A program made the translations under genes and the position numbers. DNA of 64,000 nt from Yersinia aleksiciae (GTDB taxonomy: Bacteria > Pseudomonadota > Gammaproteobacteria > Enterobacterales > Enterobacteriaceae), in assembly GCF_001047675.1 (NCBI RefSeq), contig NZ_CP011975.1, positions 1,528,073 through 1,592,072 on the forward strand, in the 5' to 3' direction. Shown here piece by piece: positions 17,011 to 26,725 of this stretch (positions are counted from its first letter, which is position 1; every line of letters begins with the position of its first letter). The notes under the pieces were generated by a model. It was not told the origin of the DNA. It was given only the letters and a program-made list of their open reading frames with translations, and made no database searches.

Positions 17011-18120
17011 ATGACGATGACATTAACCCGCGAACCACCCAGCACTGTGCGGCCGGGGAACCCATTGAGTCGGATGGTCTTTTGGGCCAGAAAGAATCTC
17101 TTCTCCAGTTGGAGCAATAGCCTGCTGACCTTGCTGTGTCTGTGGCTGATGTGGCAGTTGATCCCACCGCTGCTGAATTGGACAATTTTTAATGCTAACT
17201 GGCTAGGCACATCACGCACCGATTGCACTCGCGAAGGGGCCTGTTGGGTATTTATTCATGCGCGCTTTGGCCAATTTATGTATGGCCTCTACCCGATCGA
17301 ACAGCGCTGGCGCATTAATACCACGCTCATCATCGGATTACTCACGCTGATCCCGCTGTTCTGGCGCGGAATGCCACGTCGTGGCCGCTATCTGGCGATC
17401 TGGATGGTGGCCTATCCGCTGCTGGTCTGGGTGATGCTATATGGCGGTTTTCTCGGGCTGACCCGCGTGGAGACCCGCCAGTGGGGCGGTCTGACACTGA
17501 CATTAATCATTGCCGCCGTCGGTATTGCGGGCGCACTGCCGCTCGGCATCTTACTGGCGCTGGCTCGCCGCTCCAATATGCCCGTGGTGCGTATTTTGTC
17601 GGTGGTATTTATCGAGTTCTGGCGCGGGGTGCCGTTAATCACCGTGCTATTTATGTCCTCGGTCATGTTGCCGCTGTTTATGACCGAAGGCACCAGCATC
17701 GATAAGCTCATCCGTGCCTTGGTGGGGGTCGTGCTGTTCCAGTCCGCCTATGTGGCAGAAGTGGTGCGCGGCGGGCTACAAGCCTTACCCAAAGGCCAGA
17801 CCGAAGCCGCAGAGTCACTCGGGTTGGGCTACTGGAAAACCCAAGGGCTGGTCATCTTGCCGCAAGCCCTAAAAATGGTGATTCCGGGGCTGGTGAACAC
17901 CATTATCGCTCTGTTTAAAGATACCAGTCTGGTGATCATCATTGGCCTGTTTGATCTGTTCAGCAGCGTGCAACAAGCCACCGTCGACCCCGCCTGGCTG
18001 GGGATGTCAACTGAAGGCTATGTCTTCGCCGCCGCGGTTTACTGGATTTTCTGTTTCAGCATGTCGCGCTACAGCCAGCATCTGGAAAAGCGCTTTCACA
18101 CCGGACGTTCCACACATTGA
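17011..18120 (+). CDS. aapM: General amino acid ABC transporter permease AapM
   Basis: A 369-residue permease partner of AapQ. The [25 protein letters not shown] loop near residue 270 is the ATPase-coupling EAA motif. Several hydrophobic segments precede the [16 protein letters not shown] stretch typical of this family. The start lies nine bases after the aapQ stop with GGGGAGCG before it, and the end is eight bases before the aapP ATG, so the genes are co-translated. The E. coli name is yhdY. Confidence 0.9.
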   Translation: MTMTLTREPPSTVRPGNPLSRMVFWARKNLFSSWSNSLLTLLCLWLMWQLIPPLLNWTIFNANWLGTSRTDCTREGACWVFIHARFGQFMYGLYPIEQRWRINTTLIIGLLTLIPLFWRGMPRRGRYLAIWMVAYPLLVWVMLYGGFLGLTRVETRQWGGLTLTLIIAAVGIAGALPLGILLALARRSNMPVVRILSVVFIEFWRGVPLITVLFMSSVMLPLFMTEGTSIDKLIRALVGVVLFQSAYVAEVVRGGLQALPKGQTEAAESLGLGYWKTQGLVILPQALKMVIPGLVNTIIALFKDTSLVIIIGLFDLFSSVQQATVDPAWLGMSTEGYVFAAAVYWIFCFSMSRYSQHLEKRFHTGRSTH

Positions 18121-18128
18121 GGCATAAC

Positions 18129-18890
18129 ATGAGCGACAATCAGCCAATCTTCGGCGATAAAATGATGATTACGCTGGAAAACGTCAATAAGTGGTACGGA
18201 CAGTTCCACGTATTGAAAGATATCAATTTGCATGTACGCCCCGGCGAACGCATTGTGCTGTGCGGCCCTTCCGGCTCCGGCAAATCCACCACTATCCGTT
18301 GCATCAACCATCTGGAAGAGCATCAGCAGGGCAAGATCATGGTGGATGGCATTGAGCTAAATGATGATTTGCGGAACATCGAACGAGTGCGCACCGAGGT
18401 CGGCATGGTGTTCCAGCACTTCAATCTGTTCCCGCACTTAACCGTGATGCAGAACTGCACCCTGGCCCCAAGCTGGGTACGCAAGATGCCAAAGAGAGAG
18501 GCCGATGAGCTGGCAATGCACTATCTGGAGCGGGTGCGAATTGCCGAGCACGCCCATAAATTCCCTGGTCAGCTCTCCGGTGGGCAGCAACAGCGCGTGG
18601 CGATTGCCCGCTCTCTGTGTATGAAACCCAAAATCATGCTGTTCGACGAACCCACCTCGGCGCTAGATCCGGAGATGGTCAAAGAAGTGCTGGATACCAT
18701 GATAAGTCTGGCGCACGAGGGCATGACTATGTTGTGCGTAACCCACGAAATGGGCTTTGCCCGCACCGTTGCCGACCGGGTTATTTTTATGGATCGCGGC
18801 GAAATCGTGGAGCAAGCACCGCCAGCGGAATTCTTCTCGAATCCGAAATCAGAGCGCACACAGGCGTTTCTGGCACAGGTTATTCACTAA
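18129..18890 (+). CDS. aapP: General amino acid ABC transporter ATP-binding protein AapP
   Basis: A 253-residue ATPase of the polar amino acid class (GlnQ/HisP type). Walker [10 protein letters not shown] is near residue 45, the Q-loop FQHFNLF near 95, signature [13 protein letters not shown] near 150, Walker [15 protein letters not shown] near 170 and the switch His in CVTHEMG near 207. The ATG at 18129 is chosen for the GAGG ribosome site nine bases upstream; a TTG four codons earlier is in frame. It powers uptake through AapQM. The E. coli name is yhdZ. Confidence 0.93.
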   Translation: MSDNQPIFGDKMMITLENVNKWYGQFHVLKDINLHVRPGERIVLCGPSGSGKSTTIRCINHLEEHQQGKIMVDGIELNDDLRNIERVRTEVGMVFQHFNLFPHLTVMQNCTLAPSWVRKMPKREADELAMHYLERVRIAEHAHKFPGQLSGGQQQRVAIARSLCMKPKIMLFDEPTSALDPEMVKEVLDTMISLAHEGMTMLCVTHEMGFARTVADRVIFMDRGEIVEQAPPAEFFSNPKSERTQAFLAQVIH

Positions 18891-18925
18891 ATTCATTACG
18901 TTGGGTGTTTTCATTGAATATTTGT

Positions 18926-18950
18926 GGGTGAGGTTTCCTCACCCTTTTTT
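18926..18950 (+). terminator. Intrinsic terminator of aapJQMP
   Basis: The arms GGGTGAGG / CCTCACCC close a three-base loop and are followed by six Ts. It lies 36 bp past aapP. The next 270 bp up to 19220 are very AT-rich and hold no gene. Confidence 0.88.
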
Positions 18951-19219
18951 CATCCCGCTACTCTGCAATAAGCCCGTAAATCATCATTCTTAATTATTTC
19001 TGCCATTGAAATATTCACCATATTATCATCCATCGAATTATTACCGCTAAATTCACAAAAGTTTATTATTCAGCGCTGACTAGCTTAAAATATAAAAATA
19101 ATAATCTTGCCGACAGAAGGCAATCGTTATTAAATAAATTAACATTCTCTATAAATAACGAGATGCCGCTAATTATTAAACAATAAATTAATCAACTAAA
19201 TCAGTAAGAGTGAAACACG

Positions 19220-19927
19220 ATGAAAGATGATTTATCAAAAATGCTGAGCTTTCTAATCCGATTCTGGGAGAAAAGCTCAGAGCCTTGGGGAGTGAAAGAT
19301 AATCAATCACGGTTTATTTATGCAAATAAGAAATATCATCAATTACTGACCTTACCTGACGATTTTTGCGTGGAAGGTCGATTAGATGGTGAGCTTCCTG
19401 CATCAACGTCCGAGTTTCAAACTGAGTTTCAAGAACATGACCGTAAGGTTGAATCGTTACAAGATCGTATAACATCCTTGGAAATACATGCATTTGAGGG
19501 TAGCCCCTATGTTCAACCTTGGTTTTTTGATAAATATCCCTTAATTGATGAAGATGGAACATCTGTAGGGACCATTTTCCATGGTCGAGCAGTGGATAAT
19601 ATGACACTGTCTTATTTAGGCAAGATAAAAATACCGACATCAATTGTATTTACGCCCCCCTCAAATCTATTTTCAAACAGAGAATGGGAGGTATTATTTT
19701 ATCTTTTACACGCATACTCAAGTGCAGAAATCGCCAGTAAAATCTTTCTATCTTCCAGAACCGTCTGTAATATCATCCAAAGTATTTATCGGAAGGCGGG
19801 CGTTTCCAGTAAACGGCAAATCATCGAATATTGCGATGCAAATAACATTAATAATTACATTCCTCAAAGCTTCTTTGAGCGCTCTGGCTCTTTCCTATTT
19901 ATGCCGAAAAAGGCCAATGGCGATTGA
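19220..19927 (+). CDS. PAS-like / LuxR-type HTH transcriptional regulator
   Basis: A 235-residue predicted DNA-binding protein. The N-terminal 120 residues look like a PAS-type sensor (EPWGVKDNQSRFIYANKKYHQLL is the usual PAS start). The C-terminal domain, from about residue 150, is a GerE/LuxR helix-turn-helix: LFSNREWEVLFYLLHAYSSAEIA, then FLSSRTVCNIIQSIYRKAGVSSKRQIIEY. It is not a classical quorum-sensing LuxR because the autoinducer domain is absent. The gene and its upstream region are clearly more AT-rich than the transporter genes on either side, which suggests acquisition or H-NS control. The target genes and ligand are unknown. It is not in an operon. Confidence 0.8.
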   Translation: MKDDLSKMLSFLIRFWEKSSEPWGVKDNQSRFIYANKKYHQLLTLPDDFCVEGRLDGELPASTSEFQTEFQEHDRKVESLQDRITSLEIHAFEGSPYVQPWFFDKYPLIDEDGTSVGTIFHGRAVDNMTLSYLGKIKIPTSIVFTPPSNLFSNREWEVLFYLLHAYSSAEIASKIFLSSRTVCNIIQSIYRKAGVSSKRQIIEYCDANNINNYIPQSFFERSGSFLFMPKKANGD

Positions 19928-20000
19928 GTTAAGCCTTTATTGACTCAGCGACCATCACCAGGGTGTTGTTTTTACCCATGACTGTTTTATCACCGATTTT

Positions 20001-20690
20001 TTACCACAATAAGTGGCCAATGAGCGGCGCGCCGATCACTGTAATAATACCAGCTAACATCATCACCAAGCTGGAGACCACGCCCTCTTGCGGCCCCATC
20101 TCATAGGCTTTCGCGGTACCCGCGCCGTGGGAGGAGGCCCCCAGACCGGCGCCCTTTGCCAGCCCACTGCGCACTGACAGCCGCAGGAACAGCAGATCCC
20201 CGACCGCCATACCAAACACCCCGGTAATCACCACAAACAGCGCCACCAAATCAGGTTGTCCACCCAGCTGTTTAGCCGCTTCCAGCGCGAAAGGTGTGGT
20301 GATGGAGCGCACCGCCAGACTGCGTTGCACCTCTTCCGACAGCGTGAGTAACTTCGCCAACCACACCGAACTGACCACCGCCACGGTGATGGCGGTAATC
20401 ACCCCTGCAGTAAGTGATAGCCAATGGCGGCGGATGATCGACAAATTCTCATACACTGGCACGGCAAAAGCGATGGTGGCTGGCCCCAATAGCCACAGCA
20501 ACCAATGCGTCTCACCAATATAATCCTGATAAGAGATATGGGTAACCACCAGCAGCAACACCAAAACCATCGGCGTCAGCACCAAGGGCATCAGCAACAG
20601 TGAACGGCGGCGGCGATAGAGTTTTTTGTTGGCAAAATAGAGTACCAGTGTCGCCAGAAAACAGGCGATGCTGATGATTAAATCATTCAT
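20001..20690 (-). CDS. LrgB/CidB-family membrane protein (YohK-like)
   Basis: A 229-residue inner-membrane protein of the LrgB family, with conserved SITTPFALEAAKQLGG near residue 115 and GASSHGAGTAKAYEMGPQEGVVSSL near 185. LrgB works with LrgA; in Staphylococcus the pair modulates murein hydrolase activity and cell lysis, and related plant and bacterial proteins carry glycolate or pyruvate. The ATG at 20690 overlaps the end of the LrgA-type gene by eight bases, so translation is coupled. The E. coli counterparts are YohK/YohJ, but orthology is not certain. Confidence 0.88.
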   Translation of the reverse strand: MNDLIISIACFLATLVLYFANKKLYRRRRSLLLMPLVLTPMVLVLLLVVTHISYQDYIGETHWLLWLLGPATIAFAVPVYENLSIIRRHWLSLTAGVITAITVAVVSSVWLAKLLTLSEEVQRSLAVRSITTPFALEAAKQLGGQPDLVALFVVITGVFGMAVGDLLFLRLSVRSGLAKGAGLGASSHGAGTAKAYEMGPQEGVVSSLVMMLAGIITVIGAPLIGHLLW

Positions 20691-21108
20691 GGCGATTAGA
20701 CTTGCGGCGTTGCAGCCACACCTCAAAGCGGTAAACCCGATCAACCACTAACCCGGTTGCCCCGAGTGTCAGCGAAGTGCTGACGGCAATCACAGCGAAA
20801 ATCTTCCAGCCATCCACCATGATCAACTGGGCATAATTCACTACCGCCACCACTGCGGGGACAAAAAACAGCAGCATTTCGGCCAGCAACCAGCGCGATC
20901 CGGCCTGAACCCAACGCACCGGCAGAATTCGCAGCATAATCATCGCTAGCAGCAGTAACATGCCGACGATATTAGCAGGCAAGGGCAGATGGAAGACGCT
21001 AACCAGCTGATCAGCAATGATAAATAGCCCCGCATACAGCGCCACTTGAACTGGTACCTGTAAGCGAGTGAGAAATGACGGCGCAAAACTGCGTAACGCC
21101 AACAACAT
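20683..21108 (-). CDS. LrgA/CidA-family holin-like membrane protein (YohJ-like)
   Basis: A 141-residue protein with four hydrophobic segments, of the CidA/LrgA holin-like family; PANIVGMLLLLAMI near residue 48 and EMLLFFVPAVVAVVNY near 80 are family signatures. The ATG at 21108 has GGGG seven bases upstream, whereas an in-frame TTG at 21114 is less likely. It forms an operon with the LrgB-type gene, and the LysR regulator is divergent 145 bp away, the arrangement of CidR with cidAB. Confidence 0.86.
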   Translation of the reverse strand: MLLALRSFAPSFLTRLQVPVQVALYAGLFIIADQLVSVFHLPLPANIVGMLLLLAMIMLRILPVRWVQAGSRWLLAEMLLFFVPAVVAVVNYAQLIMVDGWKIFAVIAVSTSLTLGATGLVVDRVYRFEVWLQRRKSNRHE

Positions 21109-21252
21109 GAGCAACCCCAGTGGGAAATTTTGTCAGTGCTCAGTATAGGCCGCAGGCAACCTTGCAAAAAATGAATTAAAATCATCGTAATCATGCCTAA
21201 ATGGCATACTTTGAATTCAAGCTATGGCTCCACTCACTGACAGGAAAAATCG

Positions 21253-22188
21253 ATGGATATCCGAACGCTGCGCTATTTCGTCGAAGTGGTGCGCCAGCAG
21301 AGCTTCACACGTGCGGCGGAGAAGCTGTTTGTCACCCAGCCCACCATCAGCAAAATGTTGCGCAATCTGGAAAACGAACTTGAGTGCAGTTTGTTGATTC
21401 GCGAGGGTCGCCACCTGCATCTGACGGATAGCGGGCAAGCGGTTTATCAGCGCGGACTGGCGATCCTCGACCAATTTCAGCAGTTGGAGACGGAGCTGGA
21501 AGATATTGGCTCGTTAAAGAAGGGCAAATTACGCTTAGGTATTCCGCCGATGGTTGGCACCCAAATGGCGGTGCTCATCAGCGAGTTTCGCCAAAGCTAC
21601 CCCGGTGTGGAGCTGCAAATTGCCGAGTTCGGCGGCTTAGCCGTGCAACAGGCGGTGCTCTCAGGTGAACTGGATCTTGCCCTCACCGCCCTGCCCGCCG
21701 ATGCCGATTTACCCCTGACCACCCTGCCACTGTTCAGTCATCCGCTATGTGTGGTGGTACCACGCACCGCGTTCTGGCTCAACCGCACCACCATCAGCAT
21801 TGCCGAATTGGCCGACCAATCTATCCTGATTTATAACAAGGATTTCGCCCTCTACCGCCAGTTAATGGGGGCGTTCACTGCCAGTGGCTTTATTCCCAAA
21901 ATCGCAGTGCGCAGCGGCCAATGGGACTTTTTGGCCGCCATGGTGCAAGCCAATATTGGCATCGCCATTTTACCGGAACCGATTTGCCAGCGGCTGGATA
22001 AAAAAGCGCTGCTATGGCTGCCGTTAACACCACTGATGCCGTGGCAATTGGGGTTAATTTGGCGGCAGGGAAGTTACCTTTCGCACAGCGCGCAGGCGTG
22101 GATTAGCCGCTGCCGTGAATTTTGGCCCAATGGTTCATTGGTTGAGATAAAACCGGCTGCCAAGCAGCAGCCGGATGAGAGGAACTAA
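21253..22188 (+). CDS. LysR-type regulator, probable CidR-like controller of the adjacent lrgAB-type operon
   Basis: A 311-residue LysR-family protein. The N-terminal winged helix-turn-helix is MDIRTLRYFVEVVRQQSFTRAAEKLFVTQPTISKMLRNLE, followed by a linker helix and a two-lobed effector-binding domain from about residue 90. AGGAAAAA precedes the ATG at 21253. The divergent position next to the LrgA/LrgB-type genes suggests it regulates them and itself; a possible effector is an overflow metabolite such as acetate or pyruvate, by analogy with CidR. Its stop overlaps the end of yjcE on the other strand by four bases. Confidence 0.86.
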   Translation: MDIRTLRYFVEVVRQQSFTRAAEKLFVTQPTISKMLRNLENELECSLLIREGRHLHLTDSGQAVYQRGLAILDQFQQLETELEDIGSLKKGKLRLGIPPMVGTQMAVLISEFRQSYPGVELQIAEFGGLAVQQAVLSGELDLALTALPADADLPLTTLPLFSHPLCVVVPRTAFWLNRTTISIAELADQSILIYNKDFALYRQLMGAFTASGFIPKIAVRSGQWDFLAAMVQANIGIAILPEPICQRLDKKALLWLPLTPLMPWQLGLIWRQGSYLSHSAQAWISRCREFWPNGSLVEIKPAAKQQPDERN

Positions 22189-23834
22189 CCCTCTTTTTCG
22201 ATCAGCAGCGCTTCCAGCAGATCCAAGTCGTGCAGCAGTTTTTGCAGGGTTTCATTACTGATTTTCTGTGTGGCACGCAGGTGATACAGCTCGCCACGTT
22301 CGGCCCGCAGCGCGGTTAAGCGGAAACGTCGCTCCAGATTTTCGATCAATAAGGTGCTCTCGACTTCATCCTTACTGCCCGTGCGCCGTCGCAGAGTACC
22401 GATGACTCGTGAACTGACCTCTTTGAGCAGTTCGGGATCGATATTCTCCTCACTGCTGGCCGCCAGCCGCTCTTCCATCTTATTCAGGCTGACAATCGCC
22501 ACTTCCGCCGCCGCCGCCCGCGCCAAGCGAATCTCTTCACGGCTGGCACTCTTATCGGCCATGACCACACCGCGCAGTAATGGCGGCAGGGCAATAACCC
22601 CGACAATGACCGACAGCAGAATAACGCCAGTGGCGATAAACACTAATTGGTAGCGGGAGGGGAATGCGGAACCATCACTCAGGAATAACGGGATCGACAG
22701 CACACCGGCGAGGGTAATCGCCCCACGCACCCCAGCAAACGATGCCACCCACAGCTCGCGAGTGGTGTAGTTGCTAAACTCCAGCGGCCGTTTCTTCAGT
22801 AAGCGCTTACTGATTCTTTTCATCGACCACAGCCAGTTGAAGCGCAGCACCAGCAATGCGCCATAAATGATGGCAACGTCAGCAAACAGGTTCCAGGTTT
22901 GGATGGTTGGGTCCAGTTCCGCCTGCACGATCGAGGTTTCCAAAATCCCCGGTAATTGCAGGCCCAGCAGGATAAATACCATGCCGTTAAACACGAATTC
23001 CAGCATCGACCACACGCTATCAGCACGTAACCGCATCGTCAGTGGGGCATTGCGAATCACGCCAGACTGGCTGATGGTCATACCCGCCGCCACGGCCGCC
23101 AGGATACCGGACACGCCAATATGTTCGGCAATCAGATAAGAGGCAAAAGGTAACAGCAGCAACAACACAATTTGTGTCGCCGGATCATCGCCGCTCCAGC
23201 GGCTCATCAGACGCAGCGATTTACTGTACAGCCAAGTGACCGCCACACCCGCCAACAGGCCGCCGATCGCCACTTTTAGGAACTCTAACGTGGCACCGGA
23301 CACCGTAAATATCATGGTGCCCATCGCCACCGCGATAGCAAACTTCAGCGCCACCAGACCGGAGGCATCGTTCATCAACGCCTCCCCTTCCAGTACGCCC
23401 ATAATCGATTTCGGGATGCGCCCTTTCCCCACAATACCGGACAACGCCACGGCATCGGTTGGCGACAATACCGCCGCCAGCGCAAAGGCCGCCACCAGCG
23501 GGATACCCGGCACCATCCAGTAAATCAGATAGCCGATACCCACCACGGTGACCAGCACCAAGGCCAGCGCCAGACCCAATATCTCCCGCCCATGATGAAT
23601 AAACTCCCGTGTCGGTGTTTTCCAACCGTCGGCAAATAGCAGCGGCGGAATAAACAGCACCAGGAATAATTCTGGGTCAAAATCGACATGCAAACCAAAG
23701 TGGGGCCAGGCTAATAAGGCACCACAGACAATCTGCATCAGTGGGAGGGGGATTTGAAACGGTAACATTCGGGTGACCACGCCGGAGAGCGACACCACCA
23801 GAATCAGAATGAGGATTGTAAAAAAGATTTCCAT
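22185..23834 (-). CDS. yjcE: CPA1-family Na+/H+ antiporter YjcE
   Basis: A 549-residue inner-membrane cation/proton antiporter, exactly the length of E. coli YjcE. About twelve hydrophobic segments cover the first 400 residues. The family signature FIPPLLFADGW near residue 60, the ALSPTDAVAL segment near 125 with the transport aspartate, and EGEALMNDASGLVALKFAI near 150 are intact. A hydrophilic C-terminal tail of about 150 residues (helical, charged) is likely cytoplasmic. As in E. coli it lies downstream of the purine permease gene on the same strand. Confidence 0.9.
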   Translation of the reverse strand: MEIFFTILILILVVSLSGVVTRMLPFQIPLPLMQIVCGALLAWPHFGLHVDFDPELFLVLFIPPLLFADGWKTPTREFIHHGREILGLALALVLVTVVGIGYLIYWMVPGIPLVAAFALAAVLSPTDAVALSGIVGKGRIPKSIMGVLEGEALMNDASGLVALKFAIAVAMGTMIFTVSGATLEFLKVAIGGLLAGVAVTWLYSKSLRLMSRWSGDDPATQIVLLLLLPFASYLIAEHIGVSGILAAVAAGMTISQSGVIRNAPLTMRLRADSVWSMLEFVFNGMVFILLGLQLPGILETSIVQAELDPTIQTWNLFADVAIIYGALLVLRFNWLWSMKRISKRLLKKRPLEFSNYTTRELWVASFAGVRGAITLAGVLSIPLFLSDGSAFPSRYQLVFIATGVILLSVIVGVIALPPLLRGVVMADKSASREEIRLARAAAAEVAIVSLNKMEERLAASSEENIDPELLKEVSSRVIGTLRRRTGSKDEVESTLLIENLERRFRLTALRAERGELYHLRATQKISNETLQKLLHDLDLLEALLIEKEG

Positions 23835-24032
23835 GCTTTCCTTAGACTCAACTCAATACTACCTAACGATCGAACTCGCCCGTCAACAGGGCCAACGCGT
23901 AGCTTTTGATAGTAGATCACTTTTTTATGAAACGGGAAAAAAACCTGTCGCAGAGAGCAGGAAAAAACAAAGAAATGGGGATATTGCGGTGGTGGCAATA
24001 TTGGGGACAAGACGTCCCCAATCGTTGTGGCG

Positions 24033-25400
24033 TTAAATCGCCCAACCGCCTGCATAAAATGCCACCAGCGCCACCGCAATAATCACGGTACCGATGTTCA
24101 GTTTACGCCATTCGCCGGAACAGATCCTGCCAATCACCAGTGAACTGAAGCCCAGCATGATGCCGGTGACGATATTACAGGTCAGCACGATAAACACCGC
24201 GCAAAGCAGGCCGGACATCGCATCAACAAAGTCGTCAAAATCCAGTTTGGACACGTTGCTTAACATCAACAAACCCACATACATCAGGGCAGGAGCCGTG
24301 GCGTAAGCCGGAACCAGATAGGAGAGCGGCGAGAGGAACAGCATGAACAGGAACAGCACACCGACCACAGTTGCGGTCATACCGGTTTTGCCACCTGCCG
24401 CCGTACCCGCAGCAGACTCGATGTACACCGCAGCCGGAGCCGCACCCACCAAACCCGCAAAGATGCTGCTAACGGAGTCAGAGGTTAGCGCTTTGCCGCC
24501 ACTGATAATTTGGCCGTCTTTATCCAGCAAGTTAGCCTGACCCGCCACCGCGCGGATAGTGCCCGTGGCATCAAACACCGCAGTCATGACTAACGCCAGC
24601 ACACTTGGCAGCACCACAGGTTTCAGTGCGCCCATGATATCGAGGCTGAAAATCAAAGAGTCGCCGTTAGCATCCGCCAAGCTAGGCATAGCGAACAGCC
24701 CCTGATAGGTCACACTTGGGTCAAAAATCAAACCGATAACCGAGATGCCGATAATCACCAGCAGAATGCCACCCGGCACCCGCAGTTTTTCCAAGCCGAA
24801 AATCACTGCCAGACCCAATAACGTCATAATCACTGGGAAAGAGGTAAATGCACCCAACGCCACTGGCAAACCTTCAATTGGGTTTTTGATCACCAAGCCG
24901 ACACCGTTCGCCGCAATCAGCAGCAGGAACAGACCGATACCGATACCGGTGCCGTGTGCCACGCCCATCGGCAAGTTACGCAATATCCACGAACGGATCC
25001 CGGTGACAGAGATGATGGTAAACAGCACCCCCATCAGGAATACTGCGCCCAATGCCACAGGGATACTGATGTGTTGACCCAATACTAAACTGAATGCGGT
25101 AAACGCAGTCAATGAGATGGCGCAACCAATCGCCATCGGCAAATTCGCCCACAAGCCCATAAGCAAAGAACCTAAGCCCGCCACCAGACAGGTCGCGACA
25201 AACACCGCTGTTGGCGGGAAGCCTGCTTTGCCCAACATGCTTGGCACAACGATGACCGAGTAGACCATCGCCAAAAAGGTCGTCAGACCGGCCAGCACTT
25301 CCTGGCGTACATTACTGCCACGTTCACTAATCTTGAAAAATGCATCAAGCGAACTTTTTGGCTTTGCTGCCGCATTCGCTTGAGGATTGGTGCTAGACAT
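24033..25400 (-). CDS. ghxP: Guanine/hypoxanthine permease GhxP
   Basis: A 455-residue inner-membrane nucleobase permease of the AzgA branch of the NCS2 family, very close to E. coli GhxP (YjcD). Landmarks are [32 protein letters not shown] at the N-terminus, [22 protein letters not shown] near residue 270 and [22 protein letters not shown] near 320. It should take up guanine and hypoxanthine with protons. The ATG at 25400 has GGGGA nine bases upstream; an in-frame start at 25424 is rejected. A PurR-like operator sits 60 bp upstream. Confidence 0.93.
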   Translation of the reverse strand: MSSTNPQANAAAKPKSSLDAFFKISERGSNVRQEVLAGLTTFLAMVYSVIVVPSMLGKAGFPPTAVFVATCLVAGLGSLLMGLWANLPMAIGCAISLTAFTAFSLVLGQHISIPVALGAVFLMGVLFTIISVTGIRSWILRNLPMGVAHGTGIGIGLFLLLIAANGVGLVIKNPIEGLPVALGAFTSFPVIMTLLGLAVIFGLEKLRVPGGILLVIIGISVIGLIFDPSVTYQGLFAMPSLADANGDSLIFSLDIMGALKPVVLPSVLALVMTAVFDATGTIRAVAGQANLLDKDGQIISGGKALTSDSVSSIFAGLVGAAPAAVYIESAAGTAAGGKTGMTATVVGVLFLFMLFLSPLSYLVPAYATAPALMYVGLLMLSNVSKLDFDDFVDAMSGLLCAVFIVLTCNIVTGIMLGFSSLVIGRICSGEWRKLNIGTVIIAVALVAFYAGGWAI

Positions 25401-25458
25401 GGTTATGTCCCCTGTGTGTGTCATTAAAAGTCATCAGCAAACCAGGCACCCTTTCCAT

Positions 25459-25474
25459 ACGTAATCGTTTCCGT
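25459..25474 (-). promoter_or_regulatory. PurR operator candidate upstream of ghxP
   Basis: On the minus strand the 16-mer ACGGAAACGATTACGT matches the PurR consensus ACGCAAACGTTTGCGT at 13 of 16 positions. It lies about 60 bp before the ghxP start, where repression by PurR with hypoxanthine or guanine would be expected. Confidence 0.6.
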
Positions 25475-25524
25475 CCCTGCCGATTAACTCGTCAATTCCT
25501 CCAATGCCAAGATGGCGGAGGAAA

Positions 25525-25630
25525 TAGCAAACGATTAGCTGGAAGTACGCATGGTACGTGAGGATTTGGAGCACTGCCCAAGTTCAAAATGGCAAATAAA
25601 ATAGCTTTATTGTAAGGCAAACGATTATCT
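25525..25630. promoter_or_regulatory. Two further weaker PurR-like sequences
   Basis: GCAAACGATTA occurs at 25527-25537 and 25617-25627, sharing the AAACGATTA core with the better site at 25459 but in the opposite orientation. Each matches only 10 or 11 of 16 consensus positions. The 385-bp gap 25401-25785 holds no gene. Confidence 0.35.
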
Positions 25631-25785
25631 AGCCAAAAGTACTGACTAATCAACTCCAGATAGCGACATTTAATGCATTTTTTAACATTAATTTGTCCGT
25701 AAGCATCAAATCGAGGGCAAACGAAAGTGTGAGCGGCCTCACACCCGTTGACCTCGAGTGACCTTTGATACTGAATCGCCGATGA

Positions 25786-26454
25786 TCAGCTTTCCAGTTT
25801 GTAGGCCCCGCCCTTCTCAATCGCCTGTTTATAAGCGGGGCGCTGATGAATCCGCACTAAGAAATCTTGCAGTTTCGGAAAGCCCTGAAGACCACCACGG
25901 CTGTTGATGGCCTCAATAGGGAAGCTCATTTGGATATCTGCCGCGCTGAAATCGCTGCCCGCAAACCACTGATGCTGAGTGAGATGCTGCTCCAGATAAT
26001 CGCGGTGGGTGGCAATTTGCTTATTCAGATAATTTTTCTGCACCCCATCGCCTAACGCTTTAGCGACTGGACGGATAATCCACGGCACTGGCGGCCCACC
26101 CAGTCGGCTGAAGATAAGCTTCATCACTAGCAGCGGCATCAATGAACCTTCCGCATAGTGCATCCAGTAGCGAAACTGCTGGCGATCATAATGGCCAGTC
26201 GGCTTAAACAGCCCCTGCGCGTCATAGGCTTCCTGCAAATATTCAATGATAGCCCCCGACTCCGCCAGCGTCAGATCGCCGTCGGTGATCACCGGTGATT
26301 TACCTAGCGGATGGATTTTCTTCAGTTCAGGGGGTGCCAGCAAGCTGCCCGGATCGCGCTGATAGCGCTTCAACTCATAGGGGACTTGCAACTCTTCCAG
26401 CATCCACAAGATACGCTGTGAACGTGAATTATTCAGATGGTGAACAATGACCAT
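25786..26454 (-). CDS. Glutathione S-transferase family protein
   Basis: A 222-residue cytosolic GST. The N-terminal thioredoxin-like domain has the NNSRSQRILWMLEEL helix with the Ser that usually activates glutathione in beta/theta-like bacterial GSTs, and the cis-Pro/ESGAI glutathione site near residue 65 (LAESGAIIEYL). The C-terminal helical domain holds the FSAADIQMSFP motif near 170. The ATG at 26454 has GGGAG eight bases upstream; an in-frame TTG two codons earlier is not used. It is monocistronic. The substrate is unknown; detoxification or a stress role is inference from the family. Confidence 0.87.
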   Translation of the reverse strand: MVIVHHLNNSRSQRILWMLEELQVPYELKRYQRDPGSLLAPPELKKIHPLGKSPVITDGDLTLAESGAIIEYLQEAYDAQGLFKPTGHYDRQQFRYWMHYAEGSLMPLLVMKLIFSRLGGPPVPWIIRPVAKALGDGVQKNYLNKQIATHRDYLEQHLTQHQWFAGSDFSAADIQMSFPIEAINSRGGLQGFPKLQDFLVRIHQRPAYKQAIEKGGAYKLES

Positions 26455-26534
26455 AACCAAGCTCCCTATGATAGGTGACAGAAAGAGTTACAACAGTAGA
26501 GAAGTGATTATAGTCGAGTCGCCGATAACACTTT

Positions 26535-26600
26535 ATTATTCTGGCATCAGAGTCAAATTACAGCCTAATTATTCTGGCATCAGAGTCAAATTACAGCCTA
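26535..26600. repeat. Perfect 33-bp direct repeat, two copies
   Basis: The unit beginning ATTATTCTGGCATCAGAGTC occurs at 26535-26567 and again, identical, at 26568-26600, in the gap between the GST gene and the ssb terminator. A two-copy tandem repeat is prone to copy-number change and could be a typing marker. Confidence 0.9.
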
Positions 26601-26667
26601 TAAACTGGATATTACGATGACACCCGATAGCGGTATTTTTCATTACGGTTTATAAAATAAATAATGT

Positions 26668-26694
26668 AAAAAACCCAGCTTTTACGCTGGGTTT
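26668..26694 (-). terminator. Intrinsic terminator of ssb
   Basis: The arms AAACCCAGC (26671-26679) and GCTGGGTTT (26686-26694) give on the minus strand a 9-bp stem followed by a run of Ts. It lies 32 bp past the ssb stop. Confidence 0.85.
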
Positions 26695-26725
26695 TGCTGA
26701 TTACGCGGTTTTTACCTGACACCAA

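Noticed and set aside
22868..23139. Possible antisense gene inside yjcE
   Set aside because: Long opposite-strand frames inside GC-rich membrane-protein genes are common by chance; no ribosome site or family was recognised.
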